Shown: piece after piece, positions 27,648-35,834 of the stretch | Numbering within the stretch: the stretch's first letter is position 1 | Layout of the letters: each line of letters begins with the position of its first letter | Origin: JAFDZW01 sp038229915 | Lineage (GTDB): Bacteria > Bacteroidota > Ignavibacteria > Palsa-1295 | Direction of reading: 5' to 3' | DNA length: 64,000 nucleotides | NCBI GenBank assembly: GCA_038229915.1 | Contig: JBBRNY010000002.1 | Span: 4,922 to 68,921 of the forward strand | Made by a program: the position numbers and the translations under genes | Notes under the pieces: model-generated | What the model was told of the DNA's origin: nothing | The model's database searches: none | What the model saw: only the letters and a program-made list of their open reading frames with translations

Positions 27648-29075
27648 ATGAAAAGAACCCTTCTGATCATCAGCATTCTTCTTTGTAGCAATGTATTGCT
27701 CGCTCAGTCACGTCAGGATATGACCTATCTTGATGCGGTGTCGTTTATGCGCAATAATGATTCAGTGCAAATTGAGGTCTATTACAGCATCATGCAAAAA
27801 GGCTTAAAATTTGAGAATCACGGTTCGGAGTGGGAAGCGAAGATCTATGGCGTGATAGAAATTTTGCAAGAAGGGAAAACTGTCGCGACACTTCAGATTC
27901 ATAAATTCAAGCAGTTTTCTGGTTCGAAAGAAGCACTTGATAAACAAATGAGCGACGTTATCATTGACGGTGCAATGTTCAAAGTCGCCGCACATTCCAA
28001 TACTGTCGCATTGCTCATCCTCGCGCCTCAAGAACCGAATGGTGTTTCGGATACGATTCGTCGCCAGGTATTTGTCCCGATCAGAAAAGCTGACAAATTC
28101 CAATTTAATAGTATCGAACTTGCTACGTCTCTGAATCAAACAACAGACAATAAGAATTTCTTCGAGAAGGTCGGGTATATGGTGATGCCAAACCCTTCGA
28201 ACATTTATGGCGACAATTACAACAAACTTTATTATTACACCGAGCTGAGTTTGCCTAATGGCAATTATAGTGGTGACAAAGCCGAGGTTCAGCTTCGTGT
28301 GCTCGATGGTGAAGGACACGAGATGTACAAATCTTCACAGCCGGTCACGCTTTCTGTGGCGACCGTTCCGGTGCTTGGTACGGCAGAAATTGATGGGCTT
28401 CCGAGTGATAGTTATGTGCTCGAATTGACATTGATGAGAAACGGCGTTGCCGATACCAAAGTGCAACGAGTGTTCTACTATGACAGTGGTATTCAGATAG
28501 AAGAGCAAGCCGCTGAACAAAACTCTTCCGCTCCACTCGATGAGAAAACACTCTATCTGATGTCTGATTTTAAGACGATGAGTGAGTTAGAACTTGATGA
28601 GCATGCGACCCAATCATTTTACGGAGCCTCGAGCAACACCACCAAAGAATATAAAAAACTTACTGATGTTGAATCGAAGCGAATGTTTCTCTTCACCTTT
28701 TGGCGAGCAGCCGACAAAAAAACACCAAATGCACAGCCATTGAGTATGTATCGTGCGATGCTTGCGCGTGTTGCTGATGCGAACAAACAATTCTCATTTA
28801 TGAAAGTACCGGGCTGGACAACCGACCGTGGGCGAGTGCTTATTCAATTCGGCAAGCCCGACCAGATAGATGCACAGCCTTTCGCAACAGACTCAAAACC
28901 CTATATGGTATGGCAATATACCTCGCAGCGTATGAAACTTAGCGGCGGCTTTCGAGCAGAATTTGTTTTTGTAGATAGACGAGGCAGCGGTAGTTACCAG
29001 TTAGTGCATTCCAATGTGCAAGGCGAAGTGTATCAACCTAATTGGTACGCAAACGAAGCACTACGTACACAATAA
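27648..29075 (+). CDS. GWxTD domain-containing protein
   Basis: A 475-residue exported protein (signal peptide MKRTLLIIS...LLAQ). The C-terminal domain carries the name-giving GWTTD motif at residues 389-393, followed by RGRVLIQFGKPDQ and the MVWQY block. The GWxTD domain occurs widely in the Bacteroidota-Chlorobi-Fibrobacteres group and in Acidobacteria, and its biochemical role is not established. The N-terminal 350 residues look like beta-sandwich domains. It starts after a terminator and is followed 11 bases later by a lipid A-type acyltransferase, so co-transcription with the LPS genes is possible. Confidence 0.85.
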   Translation: MKRTLLIISILLCSNVLLAQSRQDMTYLDAVSFMRNNDSVQIEVYYSIMQKGLKFENHGSEWEAKIYGVIEILQEGKTVATLQIHKFKQFSGSKEALDKQMSDVIIDGAMFKVAAHSNTVALLILAPQEPNGVSDTIRRQVFVPIRKADKFQFNSIELATSLNQTTDNKNFFEKVGYMVMPNPSNIYGDNYNKLYYYTELSLPNGNYSGDKAEVQLRVLDGEGHEMYKSSQPVTLSVATVPVLGTAEIDGLPSDSYVLELTLMRNGVADTKVQRVFYYDSGIQIEEQAAEQNSSAPLDEKTLYLMSDFKTMSELELDEHATQSFYGASSNTTKEYKKLTDVESKRMFLFTFWRAADKKTPNAQPLSMYRAMLARVADANKQFSFMKVPGWTTDRGRVLIQFGKPDQIDAQPFATDSKPYMVWQYTSQRMKLSGGFRAEFVFVDRRGSGSYQLVHSNVQGEVYQPNWYANEALRTQ

Positions 29076-29086
29076 ACTATCGTTCG

Positions 29087-29878
29087 ATGAGATCACTACT
29101 GGTGCTCGTCGGGATCATCATAGCTCGTTGTAGTTATGTGTTTGGGCTTCGCAAAACTGTCACGATCGAAAATTTGAAACGCGCATTCCCGACGTATCCC
29201 GATCGCGAGATACGAACGATCGCAAGAAAGTCATACAGCAATTTAGGGCGTGTGTTTGCCGAGATGGTCTATCTTCGATTTGCTTCGCTTGAGTCCATCT
29301 CACAAAAAACGATCATCATTAACCCAGAGCTTTATCACCGCTCGCTTGCCGAAGGTAATGGCTTGATCGTCGTGGCGGGGCATTATGCCAATTGGGAGTG
29401 GCTTGCGCTTGGTGGCGCAATGGGCTTGCATTCAAATTTTGCCATCGTTCGAAAAAATATTCAGACCTCCAATACCGAGCGTTTTCTTGAAGACCTTCGA
29501 CTTCGTTCGGGTAATACCCTCATCAATTCTGGTAATACGTATCGAATGCTCCGGACACTTCGCGAAGGGAAGTGTGTTGCGATCCTTGCCGATCAAGCGG
29601 CACCATCTGAAAGCGTGAGGGTACGATTTTTCAATACGCTCGTCCCAACATTTGAAGGACCGGCACGACTCGCTATTTCGAGTGGTGCGACGATGCTGTT
29701 TGCCGAGTGTCATTTGAACGATGACAATTCATATTCAATCGAGTTTCGCAAGATCGAACGGACGCCGAGCGATACTATTGAATCACTTACTCAAGCGCAT
29801 ACAATTTTCCTTGAGGCGATGATCGCCAAGAATCCTCAGTTCTGGCTTTGGCAGCATCGCCGCTGGAAAAATCTCTGA
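29087..29878 (+). CDS. Lysophospholipid/lipid A acyltransferase (LpxL/HtrB-like)
   Basis: ATG at 29087 (263 residues); a longer frame overlaps the upstream gene. An N-terminal hydrophobic helix precedes the acyltransferase core with the catalytic H-x4-E motif (GHYANWE, His99 and Glu104), then ILADQAAP and FEGPARLA blocks typical of late lipid A acyltransferases. It would add a secondary acyl chain to lipid A on the inner-membrane cytosolic face. The stop codon overlaps the next gene's ATG by one base (TGATG). The adjacent heptosyltransferase supports an LPS role. Confidence 0.88.
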   Translation: MRSLLVLVGIIIARCSYVFGLRKTVTIENLKRAFPTYPDREIRTIARKSYSNLGRVFAEMVYLRFASLESISQKTIIINPELYHRSLAEGNGLIVVAGHYANWEWLALGGAMGLHSNFAIVRKNIQTSNTERFLEDLRLRSGNTLINSGNTYRMLRTLREGKCVAILADQAAPSESVRVRFFNTLVPTFEGPARLAISSGATMLFAECHLNDDNSYSIEFRKIERTPSDTIESLTQAHTIFLEAMIAKNPQFWLWQHRRWKNL

Positions 29879-30876
29879 TGAAAGTCCTCGTGATACAGAC
29901 GGCATTTATCGGCGATGCGATCGTTTCGGTTGCATTTGCCGAGGCGCTGAAGAGTGCTGACCGCTCCTGTGATATCACGTATTTGGTCAGACCTGAATCT
30001 GTTAATGTATTAAAATATGCACCCGCTATCAATAGGGTGATTCCTTATGATAAATATGGCGAAGAATCGGGGAGATCAGGAATAGAATCAAAAGCGAAAG
30101 AATTAAACGAGCTTGGCTTTGATGCCATTGTTTGCCTGCATAGCTCTGTGCGGACGCTAGAGCTTGTCAAGCGACTTAGTGCACCAATTAAGCTCGGAAT
30201 AGTCTCAAACGATGTCTTTACGTCTCAAATAGTACCCGAAATAGGCGACGATCAGGCAAGAATAGCCGTCCGTTTTGCCGAGAAGTTGAATGCTACTGTT
30301 GATACAAAATCTCTGCCAAAGCTCGATTTTCCGGAAGGACTCTTGCCGAAAGATTTTCTCTCGCTTCCTCGCCCTATCATCGGTATTGCCCCGGGGAGTG
30401 TCTGGAAAACGAAGCGTTGGACAGCAAGTCATTTCATTGAGCTTGCGAATGTTCTGTGCTCAAAAGGCGTAAGTATCGTTTGGATCGGTCAAGAAGGAGA
30501 TGTTGACGCAGAAATATTAGAATCCGTTAACCTATTCAAAAACAAGAGCATAAATTATTTATCAAAGCTATCACTTGAAGAGTCGGGCGCTGTAATTCAG
30601 CACATTGATCTGCTTATTTCCAATGACAGTGCGCCAGTACATATTGCTATTGCATCCGGAACACCGGTGATTGATATTTTTGGTCCAACGATACCCGAGT
30701 TTGGTTTTGCTCCGAGAGCTGAGTCGGGGCTAAGTATTGGGGTCGAGAATTTATGGTGCCGCCCATGCTCTTCGCACGGTTCGAATGAATGCCCCATCCA
30801 TACGCATCAATGTATGGAGGATATTAGTGTTGGGTCTGTGCTGAAGTTGATTGAAAAATACATACTGATTGACTAA
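29878..30876 (+). CDS. ADP-heptose:LPS heptosyltransferase-like glycosyltransferase (family 9)
   Basis: 332 residues from the ATG at 29878. The N-terminal KVLVIQTAFIGDAIVSVAF is the typical GT9 start, with the acidic residue in GD serving as the likely catalytic base. The C-terminal half has IGIAPGSVWKTKRW, the LISNDSAPVHIAIASGTPVIDIFGPT nucleotide-sugar segment, and a C-terminal Cys-rich stretch common in this family. It transfers a heptose to the LPS core at the cytosolic face of the inner membrane. Translation is probably coupled to the acyltransferase. A large inverted repeat follows the stop. Confidence 0.88.
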   Translation: MKVLVIQTAFIGDAIVSVAFAEALKSADRSCDITYLVRPESVNVLKYAPAINRVIPYDKYGEESGRSGIESKAKELNELGFDAIVCLHSSVRTLELVKRLSAPIKLGIVSNDVFTSQIVPEIGDDQARIAVRFAEKLNATVDTKSLPKLDFPEGLLPKDFLSLPRPIIGIAPGSVWKTKRWTASHFIELANVLCSKGVSIVWIGQEGDVDAEILESVNLFKNKSINYLSKLSLEESGAVIQHIDLLISNDSAPVHIAIASGTPVIDIFGPTIPEFGFAPRAESGLSIGVENLWCRPCSSHGSNECPIHTHQCMEDISVGSVLKLIEKYILID

Positions 30877-30894
30877 AATCAACTTTTAAAGAAT

Positions 30895-30974
30895 TGTCAT
30901 TCTGAGCGCAAGCGAAGAATCTGAGCTTTCGGAATGCTTATATCTCAGATTCTTCGCTAGCGCTCAGAATGACA
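30895..30974. repeat. Large palindromic intergenic repeat
   Basis: Two 31-base arms (30895-30925 and 30944-30974) are inverted copies with a single mismatch and an 18-base loop. The arm motif tgtcattctgagcg...gaagaatct recurs at 5.4-5.8 kb and 7.7 kb. It lies just after the heptosyltransferase stop and may act as a bidirectional terminator or mRNA-stabilising hairpin, though no T run follows. Confidence 0.9.
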
Positions 30975-31045
30975 GCAATGGTTGAGTTTAGTGAATCAGC
31001 GCCGAAAAAAGTGTTGTTATTGCATAATATGGAGGAAATAAGTCA

Positions 31046-31087
31046 TTGAACAATACAAAGCCGTTTTGTTGTTATTCTCTGCAATGA
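31046..31087 (+). CDS. Possible leader peptide (13 codons, TTG start)
   Basis: A GGAGGA Shine-Dalgarno-like sequence at 31031-31036, rare in this window, is followed 9 bases later by TTG opening a 13-codon frame (product MNNTKPFCCYSLQ). Its TGA overlaps the ATG at 31084 as ATGA, the same junction as at the three downstream gene borders. Alternatively an in-frame ATT at 31045, or the TTG at 31066, could start a longer version of the next protein. The peptide contains two adjacent cysteines. Evidence is positional only. Confidence 0.3.
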   Translation: MNNTKPFCCYSLQ

Positions 31088-31284
31088 ATAATTTTATTTC
31101 AAAGGTGATTCTCTTTTTAATGTTATCATTTGCGGCTCCGGCGGTGAATGCTATGCGTTCGATCGAGCGTTGCGACCCGATAGTCGTGTTTGATATGCAA
31201 TCGAACAGGCGCAGACGCACGAGAATGTTCGAGCGCCGTTATGGCTTTTCGCCTACACCAAGATTTTCGGAGTTTGCACTATGA
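31084..31284 (+). CDS. Small secreted or membrane-anchored basic protein
   Basis: A 66-residue product from ATG 31084: a hydrophobic signal-like segment (FISKVILFLMLSFAAPAVNA) followed by about 40 basic residues including an RRRRTR cluster. I recognise no family. Its stop overlaps the ATG of the next gene (ATGA), tying it to the Nramp-Usp operon. A longer version starting at TTG 31066 is possible. Expression is supported by the overlapping gene chain rather than by homology. Confidence 0.55.
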   Translation: MNNFISKVILFLMLSFAAPAVNAMRSIERCDPIVVFDMQSNRRRRTRMFERRYGFSPTPRFSEFAL

Positions 31285-31517
31285 GCGAGTACACTAAACT
31301 CTTAGATGATGAGATCTTTATGAAAGGCGAAATAAAGGGGCGTCTCGGGACGGCATTGACGATCCTAACAGATATGCTGATCGAGCTGAACTCGCTTGAG
31401 CTTTATTATCAAAAACCTTCGACCAAAAGTATAAATCCTGCCGAAATAGCAGCACTCCGAACAAAGATCGACGAAACAAAAAGCATTCTCCATGATGCAT
31501 TGCGATCTGAGCGATGA
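31281..31517 (+). CDS. Small helical cytosolic protein of unknown function
   Basis: A 78-residue protein, largely amphipathic helix (MSEYTKLLDDEIFMKGEIKGRL... and EIAALRTKIDETKSILHDAL), probably a short coiled coil. No known family. It overlaps both neighbours by ATGA junctions, which argues that it is translated together with the Nramp transporter and the upstream small protein. Confidence 0.65.
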   Translation: MSEYTKLLDDEIFMKGEIKGRLGTALTILTDMLIELNSLELYYQKPSTKSINPAEIAALRTKIDETKSILHDALRSER

Positions 31518-33391
31518 AAGATCACATCTCACTATCAGATGTTCATAAATCTGTTCCGGTGCCAAAAGCCGGAACAGGAATCAGTTTCTTCCGACGATTA
31601 TTTGCCTTTGGTGGTCCTGCCTATTTAGTCAGTGTCGGTTATATGGACCCTGGCAATTGGGCTACCGATCTCGAAGGTGGTGCAAGATTTGGTTATGCAC
31701 TGCTCTGGGTATTAGTCTTATCCAACTTAATGGCATTGTTGCTCCAGACACTTTCTGCGCGGCTTGGTATCGTCACTGGGCGCGACCTGGCGCAATCGTG
31801 TCGCGATGAATATCCTAAACCAGTTACTATTGCACTGTGGATACTCTGCGAAATCGCTATTGTTGCGTGCGATCTTGCCGAAGTGCTTGGGACAGCGATC
31901 GCAATTAATTTGCTCTTTGGGCTGCCAATGATCTGGGGTGTTTGTATCACAGCGCTCGATGCGTTTGTGTTACTTGCATTACAACGTCTCGGTATGCGAA
32001 AACTCGAAGCGGGTATTATCGCGATGGTGCTGTTGATCGGCGGATGTTTTTTGACGGAGATCATTTTGGCTTCGCCCAATTGGGGTGATGTCGCAACAGG
32101 CCTTGTGCCAACATTGCCGATAGGGAGTTTGGTGATCGCTATCGGGATCATCGGCGCAACAGTGATGCCGCATAATCTGTATTTGCATTCAGCGCTGGTA
32201 CAAACGCGAAAGTTTGGGCAAGATGATGCAGGCAAGCGCGAAGCTTGTAAGTTTAATTTTTTCGATGCATTCATTGCGCTCAACGGTGCTTTTTTTATTA
32301 ATGCCGCGATCTTGATCTTAGCGGGCTCGGTCTTTTTTACAAAGGGTATTGCGGTCACTGAGATAGGGCAAGCGCATACGCTGCTATCGCCACTACTCGG
32401 CACGGCGTTTGCCGGAATATTATTTGCTGTAGCGTTGCTTGCGAGCGGGCAATCATCAACCGTGACGGGTACACTTGCCGGGCAGATCGTGATGGAAGGA
32501 TTTCTACATCTTCGCATTCGCCCCGTCGTTCGTCGTATCATCACACGCTCGCTTGCGATCATCCCTGCGGCATTGGTCATTGGCATTATGGGTGATAGCT
32601 CTACACTTGATCTGTTGATCACCTCGCAAGTTGTTCTGAGTTTGCAGCTTTCGTTTGCGGTGATACCACTGATCCATTTTACGAGCAGTAAGCGATTGAT
32701 GGGTGAGTTCGCAAATTCGATCTGGGTCAAGATCGGCTCGTGGCTAACTGCGGCTATCGTCTTAGGACTCAACATCGGTCTTGTATTTGATAAAGAGCAG
32801 TCATTACTCGCCGATCCATCAACTCGAATGACCGGTATTATCGCTTTGCCATTTCTTGTGATTGTTGGGGCGTTATTGTTTTATATAATTATTAAACCAA
32901 TGCTCAGGTCAGTGCGTGAGTATCGGTTGCACACTGCTCCGAAAATACTTGATGCTTCGACGCTCGACGTTACGGCGCAACAGTACAAGACCATTGGTGT
33001 TGCTGTCGAAGGTAATGGTAATGACGAGCAGGTGATACGCCAAGCAATGGCGCTTGCGGCAACGGGTGCGACGATCGTGCTGATCCATATTATCGGTTCG
33101 GCTATCACCTCATTTCATCGCGAACAGACGCGTGACACCGCCGCCCGTAACGGCGAAGAATATCTCCGCTCGTTGCGCCAGCAGTTAGAATTTAAAACAC
33201 CGTTTGCCATCAAGACGGTGACCGGTTTTGGTATGCCGCCGAAAGAATTGGTGCGCATTGCCAATGAAGAATCTCTTGAACTTTTAGTAATGCGTTCGCA
33301 CGGACATCGTGGCTTGAAAGATATTATTTTTGGTGCGACGATCTCGCCAGTACGACATAAACTCAAGATACCAATATTTATTGTAAAATGA
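31514..33391 (+). CDS. mntH: Nramp divalent metal transporter fused to a C-terminal universal stress (UspA) domain
   Basis: 625 residues. The Nramp part (about 25-470, 11 or so helices) has the metal-binding DPGNW motif (Asp45, Asn48) and the MPH motif (Met218-His220), the ligands for Mn2+/Fe2+-type ions with proton coupling at the inner membrane. Residues 491-625 form a UspA domain (KTIGVAVEG...), including the nucleotide-loop pattern GHRGLKDIIFGATIS. The cytosolic Usp domain could gate transport by nucleotide binding (inference). The gene overlaps the 78-residue gene upstream and the adenosyltransferase gene downstream, each by ATGA. The metal is likely Mn; Co is conceivable given the cobalamin neighbour. 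Confidence 0.92.
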   Translation: MKDHISLSDVHKSVPVPKAGTGISFFRRLFAFGGPAYLVSVGYMDPGNWATDLEGGARFGYALLWVLVLSNLMALLLQTLSARLGIVTGRDLAQSCRDEYPKPVTIALWILCEIAIVACDLAEVLGTAIAINLLFGLPMIWGVCITALDAFVLLALQRLGMRKLEAGIIAMVLLIGGCFLTEIILASPNWGDVATGLVPTLPIGSLVIAIGIIGATVMPHNLYLHSALVQTRKFGQDDAGKREACKFNFFDAFIALNGAFFINAAILILAGSVFFTKGIAVTEIGQAHTLLSPLLGTAFAGILFAVALLASGQSSTVTGTLAGQIVMEGFLHLRIRPVVRRIITRSLAIIPAALVIGIMGDSSTLDLLITSQVVLSLQLSFAVIPLIHFTSSKRLMGEFANSIWVKIGSWLTAAIVLGLNIGLVFDKEQSLLADPSTRMTGIIALPFLVIVGALLFYIIIKPMLRSVREYRLHTAPKILDASTLDVTAQQYKTIGVAVEGNGNDEQVIRQAMALAATGATIVLIHIIGSAITSFHREQTRDTAARNGEEYLRSLRQQLEFKTPFAIKTVTGFGMPPKELVRIANEESLELLVMRSHGHRGLKDIIFGATISPVRHKLKIPIFIVK

Positions 33392-33936
33392 AGCTCTACA
33401 CAAAAACAGGAGATGACGGCACGACAGGATTATTCGGAGCCGGACGCGTAAGAAAAGATTCGCAACGCATCCGTGCGTATGGCGACATTGACGAACTCAA
33501 TAGTGTGCTCGGTGTTGCTCGGTCACGATCGCATTCTGAAATTTTTGGTAATATTTTTGATGAACTTCAACGCTTGCTGTTTATTCTCGGTGCTGATCTT
33601 GCTACACCAATGACCGTTAAGAGCGCATTGGTACCAAGGATCCTCGCTTCGGATGCGACTGATCTTGAAGTACATATCGATCGTTTCGAAGCCGAGCTTC
33701 CGCCACTGACACATTTTGTATTACCCGGAGGTTCGGAGTTATCTTCGGCACTGCATCACGCCAGAACGGTTGCCAGACGGGCAGAGCGCGAGATCGTCAC
33801 GCTTGCAGATACCGAAGAGATAGGATCGTTCGTATTACAATTTATCAATAGACTTTCCGATCTGTTGTTTGCGATGGCGCGCTATGCAAACGTCAAGACA
33901 GGCCAGGAAGAAATATTATGGAGCGGAAAGCGGTAG
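33388..33936 (+). CDS. Cob(I)alamin adenosyltransferase, PduO type
   Basis: A 182-residue enzyme that moves the adenosyl group of ATP onto cob(I)alamin. The family N-terminus KLYTKTGDDGTTGLFGAGRVRKD binds ATP, and RAYGDIDELNSVLG and the C-terminal FVLPGG...HHARTVARRAER block with the conserved arginines complete the active site. Its ATG overlaps the Nramp-Usp stop, so translation is coupled. It ends three bases before the convergent stop of the minus-strand barrel gene. Confidence 0.94.
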   Translation: MKLYTKTGDDGTTGLFGAGRVRKDSQRIRAYGDIDELNSVLGVARSRSHSEIFGNIFDELQRLLFILGADLATPMTVKSALVPRILASDATDLEVHIDRFEAELPPLTHFVLPGGSELSSALHHARTVARRAEREIVTLADTEEIGSFVLQFINRLSDLLFAMARYANVKTGQEEILWSGKR

Positions 33937-33939
33937 GTC

Positions 33940-35664
33940 TTAGAACGAGAAATTTTGGGTGTAGGTCAGCGTCGCGAGAATCTCGACGAACGGTGCGATC
34001 AGCGGCGGCGCAGTAGAATTTTCGGTTGCATACATCGAGAACGACAGTGTTCCTTGTGATGACAACCGATAACTTGAATTAATACTTTCAGTAAACGTAC
34101 TGGTCTTGCTATTGGTCAGCGAGATCGCTGTTTGTGTAAATCCGAGCGATGCACCCACCGACAATTTATTTTCGATAAATGATTTTGATCCGTTAAAGGT
34201 AATACCACGAAGGGAAGTCGAAGTGGTAGATTGTTTTGTATCGGCAATTAAGATCGATGCCCCAAGACTTGCGCCTTCTTTTAAGAATGAAATATTATAA
34301 TTGATCGTCCCACTCGTCGTTTGGGAGTTGGCATATTTGTTGGTAAAAATATTTTGGTCGGTGTAATCTTGATACGAAGCTGAAACAACAATAGACTGAG
34401 TTGTTGCCGTTGAAATAAATAGAAGTCGAGGTGTGATAGATGCTGATTGCGACACACTACTGACGCGAGTTGAATCGTTGATCAAATTACTTTTCGAACC
34501 ACCTTGTTGGGTCGAATAATTCGAGTAGTTCATATCAATACCAAAAACTTGTGAGGGGTTTATACTAATATTACCAGAGCCTATCAAACGTTGTGTGCGC
34601 GCCTGTTTGGTGCCGAGCACGTTATCATATTGCACACCAACAGAGCCGGAAGCGCGAAGTTTGTTCTCGAATGCGTCAAAGCCAGGAGCAATAGTATAAT
34701 TTTCGATGTCGGTCGTGTAATAGTACGCGCCGAGCGAAGCGTAGTCGGGTTCGACACGTTCGTAGCCTAAGCGAATATTGAAATGCGGCACACGAAATGC
34801 CAAGCCTGTTGTCGAAGCGATCAGGAGATTCGTTGATGAACGAGTATCAATGAGCCACTGCAAACTTTTTGGTATCTGGGTTGAATCAATCGTCTGCGAA
34901 CGAATATCACGCGTGAGTATGCTTGCCGATACTTCGCCATCGAAGGTTAATTGCGGAATGATCTTGATCTTCGTGTTCAAACCGAGAACGGTATTTTCTT
35001 CTGGAAAAAGATCTATTGTGGTCGGGTGACGCATGAGCGAAGCAGAGTCATCTTTAGCGTGAAGATAAATAATATCAAAAAATGCTTTGTCATCGCCATA
35101 CCCGATCTTCGCCGCAAAGCCCATTCGCTTATATGCCGGTTGGATGGAAATATTGTTGGTGTCTTCTTCGACCGCACGTTGGAAGCGGCCATACATTACT
35201 GACAGACGAAGCGGATCGGGATTGAGATCGAGCCCGGCACCCAAAAACGAAATTCCCGCAAGCGTATATTTCGAATAGGTGAGCGACCGATAGCCGAGAT
35301 GAAGCGTTGCCCATTTGTACTGAGGCGATACACCGATCTGATCGAACGGCTGACGAAAATCACTTTCCTGGTCGGACAAGATAAATGTAAATGGGAGCGA
35401 AACGCCATAAATGGAGACGGTGGGCGAACCTATAAGTGTCCAACTGGTCGGTGGGCGGCGGCGTGGCGCACCCGAGACCGAATACTTACTTCCAGACACA
35501 CTGATCGACCCATCGATGGCAAAGGGCTTGATCTCCTCGGGGTTCGAGAGATCTTGCGAGCGTAGATTTTTGGTGTCAATACAGGTAAAAATCGCCATAA
35601 CGGCAACCAAAAGGGCATATTTGCCCCAACGACCTGTTGATATATATTGACACAGCCAATTCAT
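33940..35664 (-). CDS. Predicted outer-membrane beta-barrel protein, unknown function
   Basis: I start at the ATG ending at 35664 (574 residues); nine more residues are open upstream. A hydrophobic export segment (ALLVAVMAIFTCIDT) precedes a mature protein with dense alternating hydrophobic strands, many Ser/Thr/Tyr, an SGAPRRRPPTSW region near the start and a C-terminal TLTYTQNFSF ending in Phe, the pattern of BamA-inserted barrels. No named family is recognised. It is convergent with the adenosyltransferase gene and divergent from the ABC transporter. Confidence 0.75.
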   Translation of the reverse strand: MNWLCQYISTGRWGKYALLVAVMAIFTCIDTKNLRSQDLSNPEEIKPFAIDGSISVSGSKYSVSGAPRRRPPTSWTLIGSPTVSIYGVSLPFTFILSDQESDFRQPFDQIGVSPQYKWATLHLGYRSLTYSKYTLAGISFLGAGLDLNPDPLRLSVMYGRFQRAVEEDTNNISIQPAYKRMGFAAKIGYGDDKAFFDIIYLHAKDDSASLMRHPTTIDLFPEENTVLGLNTKIKIIPQLTFDGEVSASILTRDIRSQTIDSTQIPKSLQWLIDTRSSTNLLIASTTGLAFRVPHFNIRLGYERVEPDYASLGAYYYTTDIENYTIAPGFDAFENKLRASGSVGVQYDNVLGTKQARTQRLIGSGNISINPSQVFGIDMNYSNYSTQQGGSKSNLINDSTRVSSVSQSASITPRLLFISTATTQSIVVSASYQDYTDQNIFTNKYANSQTTSGTINYNISFLKEGASLGASILIADTKQSTTSTSLRGITFNGSKSFIENKLSVGASLGFTQTAISLTNSKTSTFTESINSSYRLSSQGTLSFSMYATENSTAPPLIAPFVEILATLTYTQNFSF

Positions 35665-35766
35665 ATAATAAGACGTACGAACCGAGCACACAAAATCGGT
35701 TCTATTCCCTAATACAAATCTAACTAATTTTTCGATGTCTTGCCCTAAAAAACTGAAAATTAATAG

Positions 35767-35792
35767 TTTGGAGTGTGGTCGTGGTATATTTG
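35767..35792 (+). promoter_or_regulatory. Possible Bacteroidota-type promoter for the ABC exporter
   Basis: TTTG at 35767-35770 and TATATTTG (TAnnTTTG) at 35785-35792. The 14-base spacer is shorter than the usual 17-23 bases. The start codon is 42 bases downstream. Confidence 0.35.
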
Positions 35793-35834
35793 CAATGCGA
35801 ATATATTCAAGCGAAACTAATAACTGCTTAACAA

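Noticed and set aside
31693..32775. 360-codon minus-strand open frame inside the Nramp gene
   Set aside because: Antisense to transmembrane helices and Ser/Pro/Ile-rich as expected from the complement of hydrophobic codons; not a gene.
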